From assembly GCA_902476265.1 (NCBI GenBank), contig CABSCP010000023.1, forward strand, positions 1-64,000: DNA of 64,000 nt, in the 5' to 3' direction. Position numbers and translations under genes: made by a program. The notes under the pieces are model-generated. The model was not told the origin of the DNA. It made no database searches and saw nothing but the letters and a program-made list of their open reading frames with translations. The stretch is from an uncultured Lachnospiraceae bacterium. Its GTDB lineage: Bacteria > Bacillota > Clostridia > Lachnospirales > Lachnospiraceae. How positions within the stretch are numbered: position 1 is the first letter of the stretch; each line of letters starts with the position of its first letter. Of the stretch, positions 42,167 through 49,851 are shown in pieces.

Positions 42167-42940
42167 TTGAAAAAAGTGCTTGTTCTGAACGGACACCCTG
42201 TAGAATACGAACTGGAATATAAAAATGTAAAGAGGATTAACCTGCGCGTCCATAGAGATGGGCGCGTCTGTGTTTCTGCGGGCAGTTATGTGCCGCAGCG
42301 CTATATCGACGCATTTTTGATTCAGAATGCAGACTTTATCCTGGAGACACTGGATAAATTCCGGACGATGCGGGAGGCCGGCGACGGCATGGCGGCCGGC
42401 AGGAACCGGGAATACCGGGACGGGGATATCTTGTATCTCAAAGGGGAATCCTACCGGCTGCGGGTGCTGGAAGGCAAGAAGGAGAAAGTGGAGCCTGTGG
42501 GACGGGATCTTCTGGTGACGCAGAAGGATGTGGAGAATGCGGAACGCAGGAGGCGGATGATGGATAAATTCCTGACGGGAGTGTGCAGGGAGAATGTGGA
42601 AGAGTTATGCCGGAGAGTATATCCTTCGTTTGAAAAGCTGGGGGTTTCCTGGCCTGAGATCAGGATCAGGAACATGGTTTCAAGGTGGGGGAGCTGTCAG
42701 CCCTCCAGAGGAGTGCTCACTTTTGCCAGGCAGCTGATCGAAGTGCCGGAATCCTGTGCGGAATATGTGGTGGTACACGAATTTTCCCATTTCATCCATC
42801 CGGACCATTCCCCCCGGTTTCATGACTTCATGGACGGAATGATGCCGGACTGGAAAAACAGAAAGGTCCTTTTAAACAGCAGGGCATGGGTCGGTGCGCC
42901 GGACGGCAGAGAGGAAAAAGACGTCAGGACAGGCAGCTGA
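42167..42940 (+). CDS. YgjP-type zinc metallopeptidase
   Basis: A 257-residue protein with the zinc motif HEFSH followed by HPDHSPRFHDF near residue 210, and MVSRWGSCQPSRGVLTF before it, as in the YgjP/DUF45 (SprT-like) family often linked to restriction or DNA repair. The TTG at 42167 with a GGGGG ribosome site is chosen because homologous sequence starts about here; a TTG at 42053 would add 38 residues without family resemblance. The 3' end overlaps the convergent GNAT gene by 17 bases. Substrate not known. Confidence 0.82.
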   Translation: MKKVLVLNGHPVEYELEYKNVKRINLRVHRDGRVCVSAGSYVPQRYIDAFLIQNADFILETLDKFRTMREAGDGMAAGRNREYRDGDILYLKGESYRLRVLEGKKEKVEPVGRDLLVTQKDVENAERRRRMMDKFLTGVCRENVEELCRRVYPSFEKLGVSWPEIRIRNMVSRWGSCQPSRGVLTFARQLIEVPESCAEYVVVHEFSHFIHPDHSPRFHDFMDGMMPDWKNRKVLLNSRAWVGAPDGREEKDVRTGS

Positions 42941-43541
42941 CGAAAATAGAATCGAGAACTGCAGGGTCCAGATCATGGACGGAAATCAGCGGTTCTGGCA
43001 GGGCCGGGAGGGAAGCTTCCCGGCCCTGCGTGTCTGAATGAGGCTGCCCGCAGGTTCTTTCAAACCAGCCCACATCGTGCCATGCGCCATGTTTATAACC
43101 GGAGTGATGCCAGATTCCGCACAGAGTGAATCCCATCGATGTGTGCAGCCGCCGGCTTCTGTCGTTGGGAAGGGTGATACAGGCATACAGATTATAAACG
43201 TTCTGTAGTTCCAGAATCCGGACCAGCGCTTTGTAAAGAGTTGTCCCGATGCCCTGGCCCCAGGCTTTGGGAGACAGGTAGACGGAAAGTTCACAGCCCC
43301 ATTGGTAGGCGGCCCGGTCCTTATGGCGGTGGGCATAGGCATAGCCGATTATTTCTCCGTTCTGTTCCCACACAAGCCAGGGATAGAAAGCGGTGATTTC
43401 CCGAATCCGCCGGGCAAATTCTGCTACGGAAGGCACATCATATTCAAAAGTAATGACGGTATCTTTTACATAGGGCGCATAAACAGAGAGCAGGGCCAAA
43501 GCGTCCTGCTCCGTTGCTAATCGGATTCGCTGGTCACTCAT
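42924..43541 (-). CDS. GNAT acetyltransferase, phosphinothricin-type
   Basis: A 205-residue acetyltransferase. The N-terminus IRLATEQDALALLSVYAPYVKDT and the middle part GYAYAHRHKDRAAYQW, VYLSPKAWGQGIGTTL (acetyl-CoA loop) fit the PAT/Bar group. The last 35 residues are an extension beyond the usual 165-175 residues and contain a GC-rich hairpin in the DNA. Possible substrates are phosphinothricin-like amino acids or methionine derivatives. It overlaps the preceding phosphatase gene by four bases. Confidence 0.85.
   Translation of the reverse strand: MSDQRIRLATEQDALALLSVYAPYVKDTVITFEYDVPSVAEFARRIREITAFYPWLVWEQNGEIIGYAYAHRHKDRAAYQWGCELSVYLSPKAWGQGIGTTLYKALVRILELQNVYNLYACITLPNDRSRRLHTSMGFTLCGIWHHSGYKHGAWHDVGWFERTCGQPHSDTQGREASLPALPEPLISVHDLDPAVLDSIFVSCLS
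42998..43029. terminator. Perfect GC-rich hairpin inside the 3' end of the GNAT gene
   Basis: Twelve-base perfect arms (GCAGGGCCGGGA at 42998-43009 and its complement at 43018-43029) surround an eight-base loop. It lies about 75-105 bases before the GNAT stop and about 60-90 bases after the convergent YgjP-type stop. It may stop transcription of the rightward gene. No T-run follows rightward (GTGTCTGAATG), so termination is uncertain. Confidence 0.5.
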
Positions 43542-44362
43542 TTCTTTTTCATCTCCCCGGCAATTTCTTTTACACTGTCAAAAATCCAGGTAGGTTTTAC
43601 ATCCCCCTGACAAATATCTTCCATGGTGGCTTCGCCGGACAGGACGCAGATGGTGTCCACACCGGCATTTTTTCCGGTGGCGATATCCGTATAGAGACGA
43701 TCCCCCACAATCACTGCGTCTTCCGGGTTCATGGACAGCATTTTGAGCACGCAGTCCACCATGATCGGTTCCGGTTTGCCGATGAAAAACGGAGTTTTTC
43801 CGGTGGCATTTTGGAGCATGATGCTCATGGAGCCGCAGTCGGGAATATAGCCGAAGCTGACGGGGCAGACCAGATCCGGGTTGGTGGCCAAATACACCAC
43901 GTCACGGTTCAGCATGATACAGGTATTGCGGATTTTTTCAGAGGTATTTTCCGTGTCGAAACCGATCAGCACGACAGAAGCCGCATCGTCCGGCTCCGTG
44001 ACCACCGAAATGTCGGAATCCTGCAGTTCTTTTACAAGGGAACGGGTCCCCATACAGTAAACCTTCTGCCCAGGATAGTTTTCTTTCAGATAAAAAGCGG
44101 TGGCCTGGCTTGAGGTATAAAAGTGGGATTCATCCGCCGCAATCCCCATGGCGTTCACTTTTTTTACATAGTCATCCACAGATTTGGAAGAATTGTTGGT
44201 GATAAAAATATATTCTCCTCCGTTTTGGCTGATCTGTGCTAAAAAATCCAGTGTTCCGTCAAAGATCTGATTTTCGTTATAAATAGTGCCGTCCATGTCG
44301 AGAAGAAAAAGCTTCTTCTGCAGGAAAGCGTCCGCGTTTCGTCCAAGTTTATCTGTCAGCAT
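43538..44362 (-). CDS. HAD-IIA family phosphatase, NagD-like
   Basis: A 274-residue phosphatase. Motif I is FLLDMDGTIYNENQ (nucleophile Asp and acid/base Asp), motif II FITNNSSKS, Lys of motif III in FIGKPEP and motif IV VGDRLYTDIATGKNAG. A C2-type cap lies between. HAD-IIA enzymes dephosphorylate NMP, phosphoglycolate, pyridoxal phosphate or glycerol 3-phosphate. The ATG at 44362 follows GGAG and overlaps the DUF1667 gene end, so it belongs to the glycerol-3-phosphate dehydrogenase-like operon. Confidence 0.9.
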   Translation of the reverse strand: MLTDKLGRNADAFLQKKLFLLDMDGTIYNENQIFDGTLDFLAQISQNGGEYIFITNNSSKSVDDYVKKVNAMGIAADESHFYTSSQATAFYLKENYPGQKVYCMGTRSLVKELQDSDISVVTEPDDAASVVLIGFDTENTSEKIRNTCIMLNRDVVYLATNPDLVCPVSFGYIPDCGSMSIMLQNATGKTPFFIGKPEPIMVDCVLKMLSMNPEDAVIVGDRLYTDIATGKNAGVDTICVLSGEATMEDICQGDVKPTWIFDSVKEIAGEMKKK

Positions 44363-44729
44363 TTTCTTTTCTCCGGATATTTTTGGTGGCGATGATGGGA
44401 ACGCCGGTTCCGGCGGCATCGGGCAGAAGCACGTCTCCGATCCGTACCGGGGCGGGAACGGTGATGCCCTGTATGGCCTCCATGACTGCCGGAATTTTTC
44501 CTTTCGGAATATCGGAAGCGGTTTTTACGGAAACCACGGGCAGATTGCCGCCGGTGACCCGGGCGGTGGAAGTGACGATCCGGGTGGGATTGGTCAATTC
44601 CTTACGGCCATAGGCTTCCCCTCTGGGGCAGGTGTTGCCGGAAACGGAAATCACTTCCCCGTTTTCTAAAGTGACGGTGAGGGCGCAGCCCAAAGGACAG
44701 TTGATACAGATTAAATTACGTTTTTCCAT
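44349..44729 (-). CDS. DUF1667 protein
   Basis: A 126-residue protein with an N-terminal Cys-rich motif CINCPLGC and later Cys in GNTCPRGEAY, possibly an iron-sulfur or metal site. DUF1667 genes follow the two flavoprotein genes of glycerol-3-phosphate dehydrogenase-like operons in clostridia. It probably acts as a small redox subunit or maturation factor. Overlap with the HAD gene is 14 bases. Confidence 0.88.
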   Translation of the reverse strand: MEKRNLICINCPLGCALTVTLENGEVISVSGNTCPRGEAYGRKELTNPTRIVTSTARVTGGNLPVVSVKTASDIPKGKIPAVMEAIQGITVPAPVRIGDVLLPDAAGTGVPIIATKNIRRKENADR

Positions 44730-44732
44730 GGT

Positions 44733-46040
44733 TCAGCCCTCCTCCACTTTTATGGTAACCGCTTTTGCACAGGATGTGGTCAGGTCCGATTTTTTTAAAA
44801 TCAGCTGCTGCATTTCCCCGGGCGCCAGCTTTTTCTTTTTCAGCTGTAAAAGGCAGGTATCATCCAGCCAAACAGAAAGAATACAGTCGGTGTAAACTCT
44901 GCCTACCCGGAAGCGCACCAACAAGGTGTCGTCCATATGGGAGGGGCGCACGGACTGGGGCACCGTGTAACGGACACCGCCGGCCGGAAGCAGAGGCAGA
45001 AACGGCTTAAGTTTTGTTTCATCCTGGTTTTCGTCCCGCCCGATCCAGGCGGCGGCATGTTCTCCGGCCTGTTTTGACTCTTCGGAAACATAATCCACCA
45101 GATCGTGGACATGGAGCACGTTTCCGCAGGCGAAAACGCCGGGGATGTTTGTTTCCAGGCTTTCATTCACAACAGGCCCGCCGGTGACAGGAGAAAGGGT
45201 GACGCCCAGCTTTTCGGAAAGCTCATTTTCGGGAATCAGACCGCAGGAGAGCAGCAGGGTATCACAGGGGATTTCTTCTTCCGTTCCGGGAACCGGCTTT
45301 CGGTCAGGCCCCACCTGGGCCAGTGTGATTCCGGTGACCCGGTCTTTTCCGTGGATGTCAATCACGGTGTGGGAAAGCTTTAAGGGAATGTCATAATCCT
45401 CCAGACACTGGACGATATTGCGCTGCAGGCCGCCGGAATAAGGCATCAGTTCCGCAACCACTTTAACCTTCGCACCTTCCAGGGTCATGCGGCGGGCCAT
45501 GATCAGGCCGATGTCGCCGGAACCTAAGATGACCACTTCTTTTCCGGGCATGAAGCCTTCCATATTCACCAGTCTCTGGGCGGTGCCCGCCGTATAAATG
45601 CCAGCCGGTCGGTAACCCGGGATGTTTAATGCGCCCCGGGGGCGTTCCCGGCATCCCATGGCCAGGATGACGGTGCGGGCGTAAAGCTGCATCAGGCCGT
45701 CCTGACGGTTCATGGCGGTGACAATTTTGCAGTCGGCGGGAAGGCTGTCCGCTTCGGAGCGGTCCGCCAGCCCGATATTTAAAACCATGGTATGCAGCAA
45801 AGAAGGAATGTCCAACTCTTTGGCCTGCTGAATGAACCGCGCCGCATATTCCGGCCCGGTCAGTTCTTCATTGAAGGTATGGAGGCCGAAGCCGTTGTGA
45901 ATACACTGATTCAAAATGCCGCCCAGTTCATTGTCCCGTTCCAGAATCAGAATATCGGTAAGGCCCGCCCGGCGGGCGGCAACCGCGGCAGCAAGCCCTG
46001 CGGGGCCGCCGCCGATGACGATCAGATCATAGAGTTTCAT
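44733..46040 (-). CDS. FAD-dependent pyridine-nucleotide oxidoreductase (GlpB-like partner)
   Basis: A 435-residue flavoprotein. The FAD-binding start is IGGGPAGLAAAVAAR, the second Rossmann site VVILGSGDIGLIMARRM and a late GVFACGNVLHVHDLVD closes the FAD fold. It contains Cys in AMGCRER. The gene order (GlpA-like, this, DUF1667) is characteristic of an anaerobic glycerol-3-phosphate dehydrogenase-type complex in which this subunit passes electrons on. It overlaps the preceding gene by four bases. Confidence 0.9.
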   Translation of the reverse strand: MKLYDLIVIGGGPAGLAAAVAARRAGLTDILILERDNELGGILNQCIHNGFGLHTFNEELTGPEYAARFIQQAKELDIPSLLHTMVLNIGLADRSEADSLPADCKIVTAMNRQDGLMQLYARTVILAMGCRERPRGALNIPGYRPAGIYTAGTAQRLVNMEGFMPGKEVVILGSGDIGLIMARRMTLEGAKVKVVAELMPYSGGLQRNIVQCLEDYDIPLKLSHTVIDIHGKDRVTGITLAQVGPDRKPVPGTEEEIPCDTLLLSCGLIPENELSEKLGVTLSPVTGGPVVNESLETNIPGVFACGNVLHVHDLVDYVSEESKQAGEHAAAWIGRDENQDETKLKPFLPLLPAGGVRYTVPQSVRPSHMDDTLLVRFRVGRVYTDCILSVWLDDTCLLQLKKKKLAPGEMQQLILKKSDLTTSCAKAVTIKVEEG

Positions 46041-47503
46041 AAGGAATCCTCCTTGCGGGTGGGGCCGGTCAGAAGCTCTGATCCTGCGCCGTGTTTTGTG
46101 ACGGATAAGGGATTCAGGGAGAGTTCCCGCTCCAGGATTTCCATCACCTTAGGAGTACAAAAGCCTGCCTGGCAGCGGCCCATTCCGGCTCTGGTGCGCC
46201 GCTTCACGCCGTCTAAGGAGCGGGCGCCCAGAGGTCTGTGAATGGCATTTTTAATTTCTCCTTCCGTGACGGTTTCGCAGCGGCAGATCACATTCCCGTA
46301 AGCCGGATCCTGGGAAAGAAGAGCGGAGAGTTCCTCGGGAGAAGCCTGGGATACACAGGGGATTGCCTTTCGTACTGCGGTAAAGGAAGCCTTTTTCACC
46401 GCTTCCAGCTTTTGGGCTACCAGACCGGCCAGGAAAAGGCCGATGGCGGGAGCGGCGGAAAGCCCCGGGGATTCAATCCCGGCACAGTCAAAAAAGCCGG
46501 GCGCATCGTCGACTTCGCCGATCACAAAATCACCGCCCGCATCGCTGGCGCGCAGTCCGGCAAAAGAGGTAATCGTCAGATTGGAAGGCAGGCAGGGAAC
46601 GCTGCGCCGCCCTTTTTCCAGCACCTCAGAAAGTCCTGCCGCAGTGGTGTTCACCGCCTCTTTGTCCGACAGGTTTTCGGCGGTGGGGCCCACCAGCAGA
46701 TTCCCGTGAACCGTAGGGGTCACCAGGATCCCCTTGCCAAGGCTGCCGGGCAGCTGGAAGACAGTATGGGAAACCAGAGAACCGGCCTTTTTATCCAACA
46801 GCTGATATTCCCCCCGCCGGGGAATGATGGTAAGCTTTTCGGCACTCACCATGTTGTGGAATGTATCCGCATAGACTCCGGCCGCATTGACGATACACCG
46901 GGTTTCCACGGTTTCTCCCTCTGAAGTGGAGAGCTGCCAGCCTTCCCGATCCGTGAGAGGGCGTATTTGCGCTGCTTTCGTATCAAACCGGAAGGAAACG
47001 CCGTTTTCAAACGCATTTTCCGCCAGCGCTATGGTCATGTTAAAAGGACAGACAATGCCTCCTGTAGGGCAATAAAGGAGCGCCTTTACTTCGTCGGAAA
47101 GACAGGGCTCCAACTCTTTTATTTCCGGGCCTGTCACAATGCGCAGGCCCGGCACACCGTTCTGCTTACCCCGCTCCAGCAGCGCTTCCAGGGCGGGCAG
47201 CTGCGCTTCTTCAAAACAGAGCACCAGGGAACCGTTCCGCTGAAACGGGAAATCCAGTTCCTTTGCCAGCGCGTCCATCATGGCATTGCCCTGGACGTTC
47301 AGCCTGGCTTTTAAGGTACCGGGCAGGGCGTCATGCCCGGCGTGGACGATGGCGCTGTTGGCTTTGGAAGTGCCGCAGCAGACATCCTCTTCTTTTTCCA
47401 GAACCAGAATATTGAGTTCGTAGCGGGAGAGTTCCCGCGCAATCGCGCAGCCGGTCACCCCAGCGCCGATGATGACAACATCGTACATAGAATTATCGTT
47501 CAC
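46037..47503 (-). CDS. GlpA-like FAD-dependent glycerol-3-phosphate dehydrogenase-type protein
   Basis: A 488-residue flavoprotein with a DAO-type fold (VVIIGAGVTGCAIARELS, NAAGVYAD) and a C-terminal BFD-like [2Fe-2S] domain holding four Cys: CRCETVTEGEI and GRCQAGFC. This is the architecture of anaerobic glycerol-3-phosphate dehydrogenase subunit A. It should oxidise glycerol 3-phosphate to dihydroxyacetone phosphate, passing electrons to the two following gene products. A GTG start at 47503 follows GGAGG by five bases. No glycerol kinase or facilitator gene lies next to it. Confidence 0.88.
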   Translation of the reverse strand: MNDNSMYDVVIIGAGVTGCAIARELSRYELNILVLEKEEDVCCGTSKANSAIVHAGHDALPGTLKARLNVQGNAMMDALAKELDFPFQRNGSLVLCFEEAQLPALEALLERGKQNGVPGLRIVTGPEIKELEPCLSDEVKALLYCPTGGIVCPFNMTIALAENAFENGVSFRFDTKAAQIRPLTDREGWQLSTSEGETVETRCIVNAAGVYADTFHNMVSAEKLTIIPRRGEYQLLDKKAGSLVSHTVFQLPGSLGKGILVTPTVHGNLLVGPTAENLSDKEAVNTTAAGLSEVLEKGRRSVPCLPSNLTITSFAGLRASDAGGDFVIGEVDDAPGFFDCAGIESPGLSAAPAIGLFLAGLVAQKLEAVKKASFTAVRKAIPCVSQASPEELSALLSQDPAYGNVICRCETVTEGEIKNAIHRPLGARSLDGVKRRTRAGMGRCQAGFCTPKVMEILERELSLNPLSVTKHGAGSELLTGPTRKEDSL

Positions 47504-47521
47504 TCTGACCTCCGATTTGGG

Positions 47522-48442
47522 TTAGGGGAGTATGTGGCCTGCGGCAAGGTAAAGCCGGTACCATTCCTCACGGGTTAAGGTAAGATCTGCGGCCCGGCAG
47601 ATTTCCGCCAGGCGGGAAGCTTTTGTAGTGCCTGCTACCAGCTGCATTTTTGCCGGATGACGCAGAATCCAGGCCGCCGCGACGGTAGTATTTGTAACGT
47701 CGTAGCGTTCTGCCAGTTCATCCAGAACGTCATTTAATTCGGGATATTTTTCTCTGTTATTCAGAAAGACGCCTTCAAAAAAACCATATTGGAAGGGAGA
47801 CCAGGTCTGAATGGTGATGTCGTTTAAACGGCAATAATCCAGCACGCTGCCGTCCCGGTCTACAGCGCCGCCGGTGTTCATGTTCACTTCCAGGCCGCTC
47901 TGGATCATGGAAGAATTGGGGATGGAAAACTGCAGCTGATCGGTGACGAGGGGCTGCCGGATATATTTCTGAAGGAGCGCCATCTGGGAGGGATTATGGT
48001 TGGAAACGCCGAAATGACACACTTTCCCTGCAGCCTGCAGCGTGTCAAAAGCCTCCGCAACCTCTTCCGGCTCCATCAGGGCATCGGGACGGTGCAGCAC
48101 CAGCACATCCAGATAATCGGTCTTTAACCGGGACAAGATTTTGTCCACAGAAGAGAGAATATATTCTTTTGAAAAATCGTACATACCGGATCGAATTCCG
48201 CATTTTGACTGGAGAATGATTTTGTCACGGACCGAAGGGCACATATGAATGGCCTCTGCAAAAATCTTCTCACATTCTCCCCCACCGTAAATATCGGCGT
48301 GATCAAAGAAATTGCAGCCCAGCTCCATGGCGGCGTTCACAAATCCTTCCGCCTCCTTGTCCGATAAATTGTTGATCCGCATACAGCCTACCGCTACTGC
48401 GGGGACTGTTAACCCGCTTTTACCCAATGAAATGAACCTCAT
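47522..48442 (-). CDS. Aldo/keto reductase (YdhF-like)
   Basis: A 306-residue NADPH-dependent oxidoreductase. The catalytic tetrad is visible in NFFDHADIYGGG (Asp, Tyr), LQSKCGI (Lys) and VLHRPDA (His). The TIM barrel ends with LVAGTTKASRL, a cofactor-binding stretch. It resembles the YdhF group of reductases for small aldehydes and ketones; physiological substrate unknown. It lies 18 bases upstream of the GlpA-like gene start, so it may be the first gene of that operon. Confidence 0.9.
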   Translation of the reverse strand: MRFISLGKSGLTVPAVAVGCMRINNLSDKEAEGFVNAAMELGCNFFDHADIYGGGECEKIFAEAIHMCPSVRDKIILQSKCGIRSGMYDFSKEYILSSVDKILSRLKTDYLDVLVLHRPDALMEPEEVAEAFDTLQAAGKVCHFGVSNHNPSQMALLQKYIRQPLVTDQLQFSIPNSSMIQSGLEVNMNTGGAVDRDGSVLDYCRLNDITIQTWSPFQYGFFEGVFLNNREKYPELNDVLDELAERYDVTNTTVAAAWILRHPAKMQLVAGTTKASRLAEICRAADLTLTREEWYRLYLAAGHILP

Positions 48443-48649
48443 AAAAAGCCTCCTTAGGAAATGTTTTGATGTTTTAGGATTTCGGGAGCACGTAGTGCAG
48501 AAAAATCCGTGGCATCATGTTATATAGAGAGTGTAAAGTCATATTTCACGAAAACTATTATACTCTAAACCACCGTAAAAAGAAACCGGATTTGCAAATG
48601 CTTTTGGAGTTGCTGCTTCTGAGGCGGGCCCGACGGGAGCCAGCGTATC

Positions 48650-49417
48650 TTACAGTAATTTTACGGCGATCATCACGGCGCCCAGGGCGGCCAGCACGAT
48701 ACCGGTCATCCGGTTTAAGGTTTTGGCGTCGGCTTTGTTGGCGATCTTCGCCGCCGCCTGTGCCCCTGCCAGGGTTGCCAGAATACAGAGGATGAACGCA
48801 GAAAGATCCGGCAGCCCGCCGATTGCAAAGTGGGAAGCTGCTCCGGTGAAAGCGGTGAAGGTCATGATGAACACGCTGGTGCCCACCGCTGTTTTTAATT
48901 CGTAACCCAGGATGCTGGTCAGGATGAGAAGCATCATCATACCGCCGCCCGCGCCGATGAATCCACAGATAAAGCCGATCACCACGCCGCTGAGCAGAGA
49001 CTGGATGAATTTCTGCCGGGGGGTTTTACTTTCCTGCACTTCTTTGGTGGTCATGACGGGTTTGACAATGAATTTGATGCCCAGGAGAAAGGTCATGAAC
49101 ACGGACAGGTTTCCCATGGTGGCCCCCGGGACCTTGGAGGCGATGAAGCTTCCGAAAAGGGTAAAAAGCAGAACGGTGACCAGCATTACAAGTCCGTTTT
49201 TAATGTCGATGTTTTTATGTTTCCCGTATGTATAGGCGCTGACAGCCGAAGCCAGCACATCAGAAGCAAGAGCGATTCCTACGGCTTCATATGGTTCAAA
49301 TCCCAAAAAAGTGATGAGCATGGGAGAAATGACCGCCGCGGCGGACAGACCTGCAAAGCCGGTGCCGATTCCGGCTCCCAGCCCTGCAACAATACAAACG
49401 ATCAGTTTGGTTATCAT
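48650..49417 (-). CDS. TauE/SafE family membrane exporter
   Basis: A 255-residue membrane protein with seven or eight hydrophobic segments and the repeated glycine-rich motifs GAGIGTGFAGLSAAAVISP and GFICGFIGAGGGMMML. The family exports sulfite, sulfonates or organic acids, or imports related compounds. It overlaps the MarR gene by four bases and is the last gene of an FtsH-MarR-TauE operon. The link to sulfur compounds is inferred from the family. Confidence 0.88.
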   Translation of the reverse strand: MITKLIVCIVAGLGAGIGTGFAGLSAAAVISPMLITFLGFEPYEAVGIALASDVLASAVSAYTYGKHKNIDIKNGLVMLVTVLLFTLFGSFIASKVPGATMGNLSVFMTFLLGIKFIVKPVMTTKEVQESKTPRQKFIQSLLSGVVIGFICGFIGAGGGMMMLLILTSILGYELKTAVGTSVFIMTFTAFTGAASHFAIGGLPDLSAFILCILATLAGAQAAAKIANKADAKTLNRMTGIVLAALGAVMIAVKLL

Positions 49418-49851
49418 TGGTGAAGCGCCTCCTTGATGTTATCGGATATTTTTTCTGTCAGCCGGTCAAAGGTCCGGCGTTCTGAGGCGGTAAAACCGCG
49501 GTAAATGCAGGAAAAAAATTTTTCCTGGGTCTGCCGGGCGTCCCGGATCAGGTCCATGGCCGCCGGAAGGATGGACAGATGCAGGATGCGCCTGTCCTTT
49601 TCATCCTCCCGGCTGGTGAGGAATCCCTGACGGATCAGAGAATCCACAGCCCGGGATACACCGGATTTTGTCAGACAGCGCATTTCCACAATGTCCTTTG
49701 CCGTATCGCATTCCGGATTGTTGGCCAGAAAAAGAAGGATACAGATTTCATTGGGAGTCAGTCCGTAGCGGGAGGCCATGTCGCTGATCTGTCTGTCATA
49801 TAGTTTTTTAAATTGACGGCTGTTAAACAGTACTTCAGCAGGATGCAGCAT
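49414..49851 (-). CDS. MarR family transcriptional regulator
   Basis: A 145-residue winged-helix regulator: RYGLTPNEICILLFLANNPECDTAKDI, LTKSGVSRAVDSLIRQGFL (recognition helix) and SREDEKDRRILHLSI (wing with the conserved D-R-R). It overlaps the end of ftsH by 17 bases and the start of the exporter gene by four bases, so it is co-transcribed with both. An inverted repeat at the promoter of this operon (51786-51799) is a likely target. Confidence 0.92.
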   Translation of the reverse strand: MLHPAEVLFNSRQFKKLYDRQISDMASRYGLTPNEICILLFLANNPECDTAKDIVEMRCLTKSGVSRAVDSLIRQGFLTSREDEKDRRILHLSILPAAMDLIRDARQTQEKFFSCIYRGFTASERRTFDRLTEKISDNIKEALHQ

